A stretch of DNA of 64,000 nt from Ophiobolus disseminans (Eukaryota; Ascomycota; Dothideomycetes; Pleosporales; Phaeosphaeriaceae): positions 349,017-413,016 of the forward strand of contig MU006232.1 in NCBI GenBank assembly GCA_010093685.1, given 5' to 3'. The notes beneath the pieces are model-generated. The model had not been told where the DNA came from, did no database searches, and saw only the letters and a list, made by a program, of their open reading frames with translations. Positions 1 through 11,083 of this stretch are shown piece after piece; positions within the stretch are counted from its first letter, which is position 1; each line of letters begins with the position of its first letter. The translations under genes and the position numbers were made by a program.

Positions 1-1018
1 ATAGCCAGCCACCTGCTGAGCCTTCTCCAAAGAGCAGCTCCTCCCATGTGCCATCGTGTGCGTATTGGCTTGCGGCAGCGGTCCAGCCCATGAGTGGGGG
101 AATGCCACCGACTATGGCGCCCACCCATGTGTTTAGCACGGACATGCGCTTCATAGGTGTGTAGACGCCTGCGTACAGGACGATATTTGCTGCGCCTAGG
201 AAGGCGGTTGTGGGGTTGACGCCATAGTATAGAGCGCCCACACCAGCTACACCGCACGCAACGGCGAAGATGGTGGCCCCTCGAGGGCTTATGAGCTTTC
301 GCACGAGCGGTCGGTTTCGGGTCCGGCTCATCTGAGCATCGTACTTAGGCTCCATAAGCATATTGAAGGCATTCGCTGATGCTGAGCATAGCGCCGTGCC
401 TGATGTGAGGAATAATAATGTGAGGGTCGAGAGGGAGGGCGTTGCTGTTGCCGCGGGCGCAAGCAGCTGTGGGACGGGGTATAACGAGTACGCGGCGGTC
501 GCGGTGAGGACGACGAGGAAGGAAAGGCGTGGCTTCGATAGCGAGAGATAGGTTGTGAAGATGCGCTTGAGTGATCGCTCGGGGAGACTCGAGGATATGG
601 TTGCTAGCTTTGACGACGCATCATGAGCAATTGGATATGCTGTTTCCGAGTCTTCTGTAGCCTGTTCTTTGGCCTTCTTCCGCCGCCGATGTGGTAACAC
701 TTCTTCAACCCCTGCTATTGCATCTTCTTTCCCCGCTTGCTGTCCCGTGCCTGATCTGATAGTTGCAATTGAGCTCTGCAGCTCTCTCCTCGACTTCCCA
801 AATGTTTCTTTCAGTGTTGTGTTTGGCCAGAAGTAGTCCTTGCTGAATGAATTTCTGCTCTTTCCCACAGCTATGGTACCCTGTTTATATGACGATATGG
901 AAGAGAATGGGTGTCGCACGGAGGCCGGCGCACCAGCAAGTCTCCGCCAGCACCGCAGGCATACCGACTTTGCATCTCGAGGCGCAATTGATCGCGAGAG
1001 CGTCGGTCGAAAGCTCAT
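1..1018 (-). CDS. COX10: Protoheme IX farnesyltransferase (heme O synthase), 3' end outside window
   Basis: Joins a farnesyl group to protoheme IX to make heme O, the precursor of heme A for cytochrome c oxidase, in the mitochondrial inner membrane. The first 339 codons are in the window, open from ATG at 1018 to the left edge with no intron seen. The start fits a basic, Arg/Ser-rich mitochondrial presequence (MSFRPTLSRSIAPRDAKSV). After a Lys/Arg-rich linker come hydrophobic segments from about residue 155. The UbiA-family signature follows at about residues 217-236: NAFNMLMEPKYD then AQMSRTRNRPL, giving the N-x3-D-x2-M-x-RT-x-RP prenyl-diphosphate/Mg binding motif. Further membrane helices follow (GATIFAVACGVAGVGALYYG; PLMGWTAAAA). 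The remaining C-terminal helices lie beyond position 1. Family assignment is firm because the DxxMxRTxxRP motif and the spacing are characteristic. Confidence 0.93.
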   Translation of the reverse strand, partial: MSFRPTLSRSIAPRDAKSVCLRCWRRLAGAPASVRHPFSSISSYKQGTIAVGKSRNSFSKDYFWPNTTLKETFGKSRRELQSSIATIRSGTGQQAGKEDAIAGVEEVLPHRRRKKAKEQATEDSETAYPIAHDASSKLATISSSLPERSLKRIFTTYLSLSKPRLSFLVVLTATAAYSLYPVPQLLAPAATATPSLSTLTLLFLTSGTALCSASANAFNMLMEPKYDAQMSRTRNRPLVRKLISPRGATIFAVACGVAGVGALYYGVNPTTAFLGAANIVLYAGVYTPMKRMSVLNTWVGAIVGGIPPLMGWTAAASQYAHDGTWEELLFGEGSAGGWL

Positions 1019-1390
1019 GGCGGCATGGGGAGTGACTTGCGCGCCGCGTCGCTCATGAGGTGATACTTCTTGGATGCAGCTTCCGCGCCAAGGAAGCGGG
1101 AACAAGCGGGCCGATTCACGACATTCACAACTGACACGGCCAGTTAGCGTTCAGGCATTATACGTACAACATCACTACAGAACTTCACATATGGTGGTTA
1201 GTTAGGTGCGATGAATGTTGAAGTACACCCCAAGGGCTATATTATACAGGCTTCCGCAAGTCTAAGCAGGCTGGGAAAGTGGCTCTGTAGCCTCCCGGAG
1301 CTTGCAGGTAATGCAAGACAGACGGCTGTCCACAAGTGCAAAGTGATAGTACAGAAAGCGCGTCCACTCTATCCCCCGAGCTCACATCTT
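1019..1390. other. Intergenic: COX10 5' region and RPN2 3' region
   Basis: COX10 reads leftward from 1018 and RPN2 ends at 1391 on the same strand. The interval therefore holds the RPN2 3' UTR/terminator and the COX10 promoter. Short open frames here show no family resemblance. Confidence 0.6.
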
Positions 1391-4300
1391 CTACTCGTCG
1401 TCCATGGGGTTTGTGTCCGACTCGTACTCGAAATCTCCGGGTAACGATGCCTCGTCATCGCCTTCGTCGACCAGATTATCAGTAGCTTGTCCAGCCCCGG
1501 TCGTCACTGAGACGCCCTCTGGCGCCTGATCTCCTGATGAGCCTGTGGCGCCTGGAGCTGGCGCTGGTGCTGCCTTCCTGACCTTGAGCTCAAGCAGAGA
1601 CTTTGGTTCTGAAGGCCGAGTATCTGTGAGAAGAATAACACCGAGGGTGGGCTGCAATAGAGTTAGCGAGACGGATGTGTGGATGTATATAGTGACTGAC
1701 CTTCTTGACCGGAACATATCGGTCCTCTGGGAAGCTGATGTACTTCACTTGTGGTAGAAGTACACGCGACATGTTCTCAAGACTGTACCCGACCTTTTCC
1801 TTCTCAATCTTCTTCTTTGATGTCTCTGATGCAGCACCATCTGCCTTCTCCTTGTCGTCCTGGTCGTCCTTCTTAGTATCTTCGTCGAGATCCATCTTAT
1901 CCTCGTCGTCCGCTGATACCTTGGGCGTGGTGGGTGTTTGATCCACATCCATGCTCTCTCGGCGGCGTTGTCGCTCCTTTACCAATTTTCGGCGCTTGTC
2001 TTGTGCTGTTGTGGAGAGGACTGCAGTCTTGATCTTCTCGGGCGCCTCCTCGGTCTTGACCTCAGCCTCCGGTGGGTAGTCGAACATGCTTGGCCGTGTG
2101 TTGCTATGAAACTGGAAGGATGGAATGTCAAGCTCCTGGTCAACGCCAATGATAGCAGTAGGTGTGAAGCTGAGCGACAAGAAATGTGTCAATGGGAACC
2201 AGTACCAGTATTGAGTGAAAACAGCCATACCGACAATGGCTGCCATGTTGAGAGTTCCGGTCGGTGTCTGCAGACCGATTGTACAGTTTCTACCTCCAGC
2301 GTCGATGATACCAAGCGCAAGAGCGCAACCAAACTTGGCCATTGCATCTTCGTGGCGATCACCGATGACCTTTGCAAGTTGTTTCCGGATAGCGACAACC
2401 TTGGGGTTCATCGCCTCATTCTGTTGTACCATGATCATGGCGAGGGCAATGAGAGCACCCTGTCGAACGAAGTCGGTCGAATCCTTCATCATGGGCTCCA
2501 AAAGGTCGACGGCCTCAGGCAGTCCGGTACCTGCACAGGCAATACCAAGAGCCATAGTGGCACCGTAACGCACATGTGGGTTGTATGACTCTGCCAGAAG
2601 CTCGACCATACGAGGAACGCTGCCTGGCTTTCTGAACAGAACGAAGCCCAAGCTCATGACCGCTACTCGTCGAACATCGTCGCTGACGTCGCTGACAGCT
2701 ACGTGTAGCAGCCTTCGAACAGCCTTGTTGCTACCCGTGCCACAGTATGCGAGAGCGATGGTCATAATACCTCCATAGCGGAGAGTCGGGTCTGGGTCGT
2801 CGAGAAGCCCGTTGACAAGCTCGTCAGCAGCCTCCTGCCGGGCATACATGATTAGAGCCATGCCCATAGAGAGACCTCGGACGATCTTCTCGTGCTGTGT
2901 GTCGTGTGCGTACTGGATCATGTCTTCAAGAGCTTTGATGTTACCAGTGCCGAGCATTACAAGACCCATGGAGAGACCGACAGCCTCACCGTTGATTGCT
3001 GAATCGGTGTACAATACACTTTTAAATGCATCAAAGATCTCTTCTGATCCAGTTGCCATGCCGGCAACACCGACACCAAGAGCACCGCCATGCTGAATGA
3101 CTTCCTCGGATGCATTCTGGAACTGCTTAAGCAGATAGTCGAGAACATTGCTTCCGTGGTTGGCATAAATAAGACCAAGAGCATAAAGAGATCCTCCCTG
3201 CTCGTAATGTGAGCCGGATGACACGCTATTCTTGGGCAAGTATGGCTCGAGCAGCTTCTGGCCTTGGGTAATATTTCCACGGTGAATGACTCCCAAAGCC
3301 GCAGTTGCAGTAAACTTGGACCAGTTGACCGCCTTGCCCAACCAGTCCAAGTTCTCTCGGAAGAAGGTGTCGTTGGTGGTACCCGCGTTCATGAACGCGT
3401 TCGCAAAGGTAACACCAGTGTGAAAGATGGAGTTCCTGGCCTCTAAGCTATCCCGGATTTTATTAAGAACTGCCTTATCAGTGTGGTTGTTCCGGTATAG
3501 GAATTCGAGGTTTAGCTCGATGCTCTTGGTTCCCCGCAGGATGTGACGCACTGAGTTGAAGGCTTTCAGCTGCTGCTCAGAGAACGGCTTCTCCTTGGTA
3601 CGCGAGACTACGGTCGAGACGTTGCTCGTGTCCACATTCGCTAGAAGGGAGTCCGATTCGCCCGCCTCGTCTCCTTGTGACTTGTGTGATACGTCTCCGT
3701 TGGCAGTAGGCTTCTCCTCATCATCCTTTTCAGTCTCTGGCAACTCCTCCATAACCTTTGCCAGGAATTCCTGGGTACCATTCTCGTATAAGTCGAAGGA
3801 GATCTGATAGGCAATCGCGCGCGACTTGTCGTCACCTTGCTGGATCAACTGTAAAACGAGCTTCGAAGCAAGGGAGTGCTGGTTGAGATACACTACACAC
3901 TTGGCGATGGAGAAGTAATCAGGGTTCGGGATCTCGTTGTCATTGAGCAGGTCAAGGATAAGGCGAAGGATTTCGTTCCGCAGACCTCGCTCCTGCACGA
4001 CGTTCATGCAGATGTCGAGAACATACTCCATCAACTCCTCGCTCTTGGCGGTTGAAGCCTGTGCAGGCTTCTTGCCCGCCGCCTTCTTCTCGTCTTGACT
4101 GGCACGGATGATAGACTCGCGCAGAACATCCAGATTCCGCGCCTCGATCGCGATTCCGACAACCTGCCTGTAGTTTCCGCTCTCGTAGCAACTCTCAAAT
4201 ATCCGTCGTATTGTGCCCTGGAGGTTTTTCTGCACGTTCCGCTGCAGGACCATCGGGGTGGGGTGTGCGCCGGGTACGCCTGCATTGCCACCTCCGGGTA

Positions 4301-5036
4301 GTGTGGGGTCGAACGTAGACGAATCTTCACGGGAGAGGAGGGACTTCGAGGGCAGCGCGGACTGTGAGAAGGGCGTTATCGGGGAAGCCAGGCTAGCTGA
4401 AGTGTTGGCAGCGCCTGCAGAGTTTACAGGAAACGATGTGCTCAGCTGCGGAGGCGCTTGGTTCGCCTTGCTGACCGGTGTCGGCGGGTTGTGCATGGCG
4501 GATATGGCAATGTACGTGTCTAAGCATTTTGCTGGGGACCATGTTAGCTCGATGAATGTCAAAGACCGAGAAATTCAAAGTCGTGATCTGTGACGTGGAG
4601 TGATGGCGTGCCAGACGCGCGGTCCCGAGTGTTTGTGTATGTCTTACCCATTATTGTCTCTTCGAACTCGGCGGCCTTGTGGATGTCAAAGAGCTTGCCC
4701 GCACCCAGCGCAAAGACCATGCTCTCGTTGTACTCCTGCAGTTGGTAGTAGACCTTCGCCGCCACCAGTGCAGCGAGCTCTCGCTCCGGGAACGAGTCAT
4801 CTTCGTAAAGCGCCTCACTATGACGCACACATGTTAGCAGCTGCCTTGGAGATGTCTGTAGAGAACAGCATCTCTGTTCCTAGGTATACCACTTACATCT
4901 GACTGACCGAGCCAGCGACTTCTGGCCACAGCAGGTCGATCTCCTCGTTTAACCGGCGCAGGGCAAAGGAGCGCAAGGCCGGGTCTGGCTCGGCGAGGAA
5001 GCCAACGACGCCGGCGGCGGAGGTGAGGCCGACCAT
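1391..5036 (-). CDS. RPN2: 26S proteasome regulatory subunit RPN2 (PSMD1 type)
   Basis: Largest non-ATPase scaffold of the proteasome base; it binds other lid/base subunits and ubiquitin factors in cytosol and nucleus. Four exons join in frame: 4897-5036, 4648-4817, 1701-4531 and 1391-1651, giving 1133 residues. Introns are 79, 116 and 49 nt. The N-terminus (MVGLTSAAGVVGFLAEPDP) and the ETIM-AKCLDTY junction match the conserved PSMD1/Rpn2 helical start. Residues about 500-870 hold the proteasome/cyclosome (PC) repeats, recognisable as GGSLYALGLIYANHG, GEAVGLSMGLVMLGTGN, RYGATMALGIACAGTG and similar units. A fungal Pro/Ser/Ala-rich insert lies near residues 115-185. A charged Lys/Glu/Asp linker follows the repeats, and the tail is acidic (ends SDTNPMDDE). 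Length is slightly above yeast Rpn2 because of these linkers. Start chosen at 5036, where homology begins. Confidence 0.95.
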
Positions 5037-5634
5037 CGTGGTAGAGTTGAGGGTGATGATGTGTGTGTGTGGTGCAGTTGCTGCGGAGCTCACCAGGTTG
5101 AAGCGAGGGACAGCTGCTGCGGAAGCCGGTGGAAGGAGGTGGAGCTGTGCTGTGGCGCTTGCTCACTGGGCGCGCTTCAAAAGGTGATTTTGGGGTTGTG
5201 CGGATGTAGTCGAGGTGGGCCACCGCGATGAAGGAAGGACGAGAAGGGGAAGTGGCGTGGGTGATGGAGGTAGGCGCGGTGCTGTTGCTGTTGCTATGTT
5301 CGGGGAATCTAGGTGCACTTACGTGACGAGGCACAAGCGTGGGCCGTGCGCCGAGCGCCGAGCTAGCATCACATTGACGATAAGCTCAAGTTCGGCCCCT
5401 CTCTGCTGCCATCTTGTCACTTGTCATTTTGCTCACGTGAATCACAGATTATATTATCGAGGTCACTCGGTGTAATATGACAGGCGAAGGGGTATCTTAT
5501 TTCAAGCACGAACTCCGCGCCATATGCTGCCGCCCGAACCAGTCTTGGTCGTCCTTTAACACCTTTTACCAACAACAGAGAATACAAAAGTGATAATACA
5601 AAGCCACACAAAGCAACACTCAACCCTCCTCCTC
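5037..5634. other. Intergenic: RPN2 promoter and CET1 3' region
   Basis: Contains the RPN2 5' region, including a GT/CA-rich tract (gtgtgtgtgtgg near 5061), and the 3' end of the capping-enzyme gene. A 166-codon leftward frame across 4834-5334 is a shadow of RPN2 exon 1 plus UTR. Confidence 0.55.
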
Positions 5635-6933
5635 CTATACACCAGGCGCAGTAGGGGTGATCTCGCGCGACAGCACGCGCAAGTTGTTCATCATCCCGTT
5701 GATCAGGGCCTCGAACTGAGTCGGCTCTTTGCTTCTAAGCGTCCTGTCGGCATTATCAAGCAGAACATCCGAGCTCAGCTCCAGCTCCAGCTCGTGGTTC
5801 TTCAGAGGCCCTTGCTGCACCTGGGTCAGGTCGACCTGGTATGCGCCGAGCCAGGAATACGACATGCGGTCCTTCTGCCGCTTCATGCCCTCCAGTGTCT
5901 TGCCCTGCTCCACGACCGGCTCCAGCTTGTCGACCGGGCCCGGGTAGTTGATCTCGACGTTTATGCCTATTCTGTAGTCCCACTCGGTCCGTGGGGAACT
6001 GATCTCGAGATTGGCGATGCGGATCTTGATCATGCTCCGGATGACTTGGTTCGTCTTTTGGTCTCGGGTCACGCGGACACGCTGGCGTACACCGCTCGCG
6101 GCGATGAGGCGCTTGAGTGTCTCCGGCATAGCGGCGAGTTGCTCGGGGCCTAGGTCGTAGAATATGTCGACTTCTCTTGTGTGCTGGTACTTGACGGCCG
6201 GACGCGGCGCACCAGGTACATTTGACTGGCTGACTTGCGCGTTCAGATACATATTCATCCGCTTGTGTTGCTCCATTGTCATCGTGCTTTCAAACTTGAT
6301 GTCCATTCCCTGCGACTTGATGACCGTCTCGCTGTCGTGGTAGCCACGCAGTCGCGCGTTGCTTGATCGCTCGATTATGTGCCCCCAGCGCGCCTCGATC
6401 TCCAGTTGTGCTAGGTCCGACTGCGCGACCGCGTTCCGGAGGAGCTCGTTGGTTATGGCGTTGTTCCATATGAAATCGCATACTCTGCGCGAGACATCGT
6501 CGTAGACATGCGCATCGTTGGAGACGGGTCGCAGGAAACCAGTGAGCTCGGAGCCATTCACAGCTTGAGGCGGCGCGCTGTTCCCATTTGACGGAGCTCC
6601 ATTTCGGTGGGCCGTTGGTGGTGGAGCATGATGCGCCAGTGGTAGGGGTGTGGGCTGCGGTTGCGCCGTTGGCGGCGGCGCACGTGAAGACTGGTGCTGC
6701 TCCTGTTGTCGCTGTAGCTCTGGCGGCAGCTCCTCGCCTTCGCGATATGCCCATATGGGCTTCGGGTCGTGGCGCTTGCGCTTGGGTGGCATCTGCCTAC
6801 GGGTGGGCTTGGCCGGCAGGTTCGCGGAGGGCATGGATGGGCTGGGAGCAGAAAGGGAGTGTGGATGAGAAAGAGAGCGGCGCGGTAACACGGCCGCGTC
6901 TCCATCGTGGTGCACTAGCGCGGATATATCCAT
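5635..6933 (-). CDS. CET1: mRNA capping enzyme beta subunit (polynucleotide 5'-triphosphatase)
   Basis: Removes the gamma phosphate from the 5' end of nascent mRNA, the first step of cap formation in the nucleus. Single exon, 432 residues. The N-terminal ~140 residues are Pro/Ala/Gln-rich and basic (RRQMPPKRKRHDPKP), typical of the disordered start of fungal homologues. The triphosphate tunnel metalloenzyme fold follows. The metal-binding Glu pair is in QLEIEARWG (about residue 174), basic strands include KIRIANLEI (about 308), EWDYRIGINVEI and KDRMSYSW, and the second Glu cluster is HELELELSS (about 381). These metal-dependent fungal enzymes differ from the cysteine-phosphatase type of animals. 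The ATG at 6933 is the natural start. The gene is convergent with nothing and lies head-to-tail behind RPN2. Confidence 0.92.
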   Translation of the reverse strand: MDISALVHHDGDAAVLPRRSLSHPHSLSAPSPSMPSANLPAKPTRRQMPPKRKRHDPKPIWAYREGEELPPELQRQQEQHQSSRAPPPTAQPQPTPLPLAHHAPPPTAHRNGAPSNGNSAPPQAVNGSELTGFLRPVSNDAHVYDDVSRRVCDFIWNNAITNELLRNAVAQSDLAQLEIEARWGHIIERSSNARLRGYHDSETVIKSQGMDIKFESTMTMEQHKRMNMYLNAQVSQSNVPGAPRPAVKYQHTREVDIFYDLGPEQLAAMPETLKRLIAASGVRQRVRVTRDQKTNQVIRSMIKIRIANLEISSPRTEWDYRIGINVEINYPGPVDKLEPVVEQGKTLEGMKRQKDRMSYSWLGAYQVDLTQVQQGPLKNHELELELSSDVLLDNADRTLRSKEPTQFEALINGMMNNLRVLSREITPTAPGV

Positions 6934-7292
6934 GGTGATGTAGGGTTGTGCTTCGATTCATTCGCATCGTGTACCTACTCACCCGGCGAGAGCTGGTGCA
7001 CGCCGGCTAGTGGCTTGGCGCCGTCCCTTGTTGTGCTCCTTTGTTCAGCGGCACACTGCAAACCTCCTCTGTACATGACTTCACGAGACATAGAAGGAAC
7101 CAGTGCTTGGTACAATGTTGAGTTGCTTAATGTACTAGTGCTACACCCAATTTCGTACCGTATGCGCCAGACCGTCATTGCACATAACCCTCACGAGTCA
7201 TGCTCGGCATACACTACCCATATGTCATAGTCGTGCATTCATCAAGGCTTCTTCATTCATGCATCGGGCTTCCTCAAAGTGTTTCGGTCCCT
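6934..7292. other. Intergenic: CET1 promoter and pyruvate kinase 3' region
   Basis: Lies between two leftward genes. I see no coding potential beyond short spurious frames. Confidence 0.5.
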
Positions 7293-9098
7293 TCAAGCAT
7301 CCTGGTCTAGACCAAGATCTTCCTGTGCAGGCACGATGCGAAGCGTGTTGGTGTGGCCCATTCCTCCTCTCCAGCCCTGCACACAGATGACAGGAGTGCC
7401 CTTCTCGAGCACACCGAGCTTGATCGCGTTCATGATTCCCCACTTCAGACGACGGTCAACATCCTCTTGCCACGGCTCGTTCTTGAAGTCGGGCTTGGCC
7501 TCGGGGAAGTAGAAGGGGTAGACGCCGCGGTACAGATGGGAGTACTGCAAATGTTAGTCAAGAGGTGGATAATTACACTGGGGCACTCACTCTTGAAGCC
7601 ATGGCGTTACGGGTAACCATGATAATGGGGCACACGGGGCGGTACTTGGAGACGAGGCGCGCAGTGGTACCACTAGTGCACATTAGCGTCATATCACAGA
7701 AAACAAGATCTCGTTGGCACCAGACTCACCTGGTCGTCAATACCAAAATGGCACCAGCATTCTGCTCCAGACTAGCGCTGACAGCAGCCATGGCACAGGT
7801 CTCGCTTGTGGGACACGGGAACGGAGCGAGTTTCCTCAGCTCGTCAAAGGCGTTGACGTATGGAATAGCTACCTCAGCGAGCAAGCAGGTCTCGTGCATC
7901 ATAGTAACAGCCTCAACGGGGTAGTCTCCCTTTGCGGTCTCGCCAGACAACATGACGCAGTCGGCGCCATCGAGGACCGCGTTACCAACATCGCTGACTT
8001 CGGCACGGGTCGGGCGAGGGTTGTAAGTCATGGACTCGAGCATTTGGGTCGCGCAAATGACGGGCTTTCCAGCGATGTTGCACTTGGTGATCATCATCTT
8101 CTGCGCGATGAAGACCTGACTGGGCGGGATCTCGATACCAAGATCGCCACGAGCAACCATGACGCCGTCTGTCTCCTTGAGGATATCGTCGAAGTTGTTC
8201 ACACCCTGCTGGTTCTCAACCTTGGCAATGATCTGGATGTCCTTGCCCTCCTCCCCGAGGACCTCACGGATGGCGGTGATGTCGCTACCACGGCGGATGA
8301 ACGAAGCAAAGACCATATCGACCTTGTTCTTCACGCCAAACTTCAGATCGGCCTTGTCCTTCTCGGATAGAGGGGGAAGATCGATGTCGGTCTTGGGGAG
8401 GTTCACACCCTTCTTGGAGGAGATCTTGCCGTTGTTCACGCACTTGACCTTCAGTGTCTGGTCGTCCGTGACCTCTAGGACCTCGAACGACAGGACACCG
8501 TCATCAACGTAGATGGTGCGGCCGACCTCAATCACCTTTGTGATGTTCTTGTAGTCCACGTACATGTTCTTGTCGTCGCTGGCAGTGGCGTATTTCTCGT
8601 CGGTGGTGATGTTCAGCTCAGTGCCGGCCTTGATGGGGATGTCCGCATCTCCAACAGTGTTACCTGTTCGGATCTCGGGGCCCTTGGTGTCGAGCGCAAT
8701 GGCCAGGGGCCTGCCGGGCTGTGTCTTCTCTGCTTCGCGCGCATTGTCGATGACGGACTGGTGGTACTCGTATGAGCCGTGGGAGAAGTTCATGCGGACG
8801 ACATTGAGGCCGACCTTGCGGAGGGCGTTCATCTTCTCTGCGGAGTTGGTCTTGGGGCCGATGGTTCCGATGATGGAGGTTCGGCGGTACTGCTTCGCTG
8901 GCTGGTACTCGGTGTTGAGTTGGCTGAGCCATTCGATCCGGGTCCTGCCAGCATTGAGGTGGTCGAGACTGTGAGTGCTGTCAGTTTCCGCTCTTTTATC
9001 AGATACTGTTATTCTGAAATTGCAGAAAACCGTGTCATATTACACAGGGTCTTCGCTGGCAGTATCGAATGGAAGGAAGGTACGTACGCGTTAGCCAT
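7293..9098 (-). CDS. Pyruvate kinase
   Basis: Converts phosphoenolpyruvate and ADP to pyruvate and ATP, the last step of glycolysis, in the cytosol. Four coding exons join in frame: 9088-9098 (only 11 nt), 7730-8968, 7591-7672 and 7293-7544, giving 527 residues, the usual fungal length. The start reads [18 protein letters not shown]. Visible signatures are VRMNFSHGS (substrate/K+ site), [21 protein letters not shown] with the catalytic Lys/Glu, [13 protein letters not shown] (metal site), [10 protein letters not shown] and the [16 protein letters not shown]-terminal regulatory-domain start. Introns are 119, 57 and 46 nt. The long first intron close to the start is common in highly expressed fungal glycolytic genes. 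The protein ends [10 protein letters not shown]. Confidence 0.96.
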
Positions 9099-10249
9099 GT
9101 TTACGACTATCTAGAAGTGTTGAGGTATTGGTGTAAAAGGTTGGTGAGCTGAAGCTATGCAGAGTCGCGGGGTGCGGGGCCGGTGACTGCTGCAGTGTGG
9201 TAATTCCTGAATCCCGAAGAAGAGTTGGGGAGCAGAAAAGAGTCTATCGCTCGTTCTTGTAGGGAATGCGCCTGGGTTTTGTTTCGAGGGAACGGCCTAG
9301 TGCTTTGGTTGAGAGCCTCTGGCTTGGAGGGGTTCGGTCGTGCGCTAGCGACGTGGGGCAATGGTTCAGTGTCGCACCCTGCAACAGCGGCCAGTTTGTA
9401 AATCCAAGTGGAAATAGATTCGCGACAAGAGTAGTCTGTCGTACAGTCCTCTCCACACCCGCCGACTGGACCGCTCATATCGCAGCCGACCGAGTCTCGA
9501 GGCAAAGGCATGGCGCTCGAGGTTTCTTCTGTCGCTCAACCCACGTGTTGCATCATGCAAAGACATCCCGCTCTGATAAGGTCCCAGACGCGACCTGACT
9601 CCTCAAACAATGAAAAATTTCATCGTCCCGGCTGGCGTCTCCGGTGAAGTGCTTCTTCGCTTCACTGCGCGGCCGGTTGCACGCGCGTGTCAGGGACTTG
9701 CTGTGGGTCAGTCATCTCGACCCGCGCGGAGGTGTGGTGTCTCGAATGATGCACGAGAGCAAGTCATGGGAAAAGAAATACAACCGGCAAGCAGAGCCGC
9801 TTTATATGGGCTACGGCAATGGGGATCAGGTCCCTACATGACCCGCATTTGCGTTCCGCATGGCCGCTCGTAGTTTGCCCGAGGATAGTTCAACGTTTGA
9901 GAGTGCGGTCTTGAGGCGAGCGAATTGATATCGTGAACGAACAATCGAAATTCGGTAGAGACTCAGCTGCATACCCAACCAGACTTCAATTGAAGCAATG
10001 AAATTCAAAGTCACATATTCCTGCTTGCAATAAGTGCAAGGCTAGACCCTGAAATGCCAGCTCAATCACATGCTTTGTGGATAGACTAAGGGATCCGCTC
10101 GGGCCATCCTCATCCACCAGTCTACATCGCAGCTTTCCGCCAACAACAGTCCATACACACCACGCAGACACACATAGCACTTCACCACACTCGCTTCAAG
10201 CATCACCAACCCACCACACACCCACCACATACCCCAGAATTCGCCCAAT
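9099..10249. other. Divergent intergenic region between pyruvate kinase and the DUF1748-like gene
   Basis: 1.15 kb between two divergent genes, so it carries both promoters. The right end is C/A-rich (repeated CACCA/CCACAC near 10150-10240) just before the ATG at 10250, a pyrimidine/CA-type fungal leader. Open frames on either strand (for example 9155-9511) show no recognisable protein. No element can be named with confidence. Confidence 0.5.
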
Positions 10250-10741
10250 ATGGTCGTACGTTCTCCTAGCGCGGTCGCCTCACGAAGCGTGACCGCCTCC
10301 ACAAGGTCGCATGCTTCACCTTAACTCACACGCATACAGCTCGGCAAAGTCGCACACTACGCCTTCGACGCGGTATTAAGTAAGCTTCTATACAAAGCCT
10401 TCGCCCTCCATAAATCTCACACCACCACAGTATCCGCCTTCCTCGCCGGCGTCCGACGCTCCACAGGCCTCACGTACGTCCCATCCCTCTCCAGTCCAGC
10501 ACACCCGCGATCCACCCTCGCCCATAGCACTACTCCACCCCATCCTCCGCTACCAACCCCCCACATACAAACAAACCTGGGCTAACACTTCGCTGACAGT
10601 CCCAGTGTAAAGCCAGACCAGTTCGCCGAAACGCCCGGCGTCAAGAAATGGATCGACAACTACCTCTGGGTCGGCGAGACGGTCATGGATCAGAGCGTGG
10701 CGTTCTTCGCGTCGAGTAGCTACTTCGAGCGCAAGCGGTAA
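10250..10741 (+). CDS. Small DUF1748-like mitochondrial protein
   Basis: A 76-residue protein in four tiny exons: 10250-10255 (6 nt), 10340-10379, 10431-10473 and 10600-10741. It is therefore too fragmented to appear as one open frame. All phases agree (0, 1, 2). The product begins MVLGKVAHYAFDAVLIS, continues AFLAGVRRSTGLTPSV and ends SSYFERKR. This matches my recollection of the short fungal DUF1748 family of conserved mitochondrial proteins of unknown function, usually about 75 residues. A hydrophobic stretch spans about residues 9-22. Function is unknown. The gene is divergent from pyruvate kinase. The family name is from memory; the gene model itself is well supported by phase and length. 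Confidence 0.8.
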
Positions 10742-11083
10742 AAGCGCGGCGTGGATGGGCTTGGGAGGCTGGAGCGGTAGGTCGTGAACGGCGGGCGGAA
10801 GAGGAGGAAGTTGGAGTGTATATGACTTGACTTAACGGGACATGAGATGGCATGACGAGCATGGACTACGAAGGACTGGATTCTTTTCGATCGCACGAGC
10901 AAGCACGAGGGCGTTGGGGCGCGGTGTGAGTTATATGTTTTGCGGAGACTGAAATGCATTATTTTTGAACAACTGGAACTCGACCCGTTTATGTGACTGT
11001 ACTGCTTAAGAACATGCTCTGGGTATCTATTGCACATCGCTGAAATATCGACACATATAAACACACATCGCCCAGTACACTCC
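10742..11083. other. Convergent intergenic region
   Basis: 3' regions of the DUF1748-like gene (rightward) and NBS1 (leftward). Nothing else is seen. Confidence 0.5.

Noticed and set aside
5590..6153. 187-codon rightward frame opposite CET1
   Set aside because: Antisense shadow of the conserved triphosphatase domain.
7714..8370. 218-codon rightward frame inside pyruvate kinase
   Set aside because: It is an exact shadow of the pyruvate kinase exon on the opposite strand.
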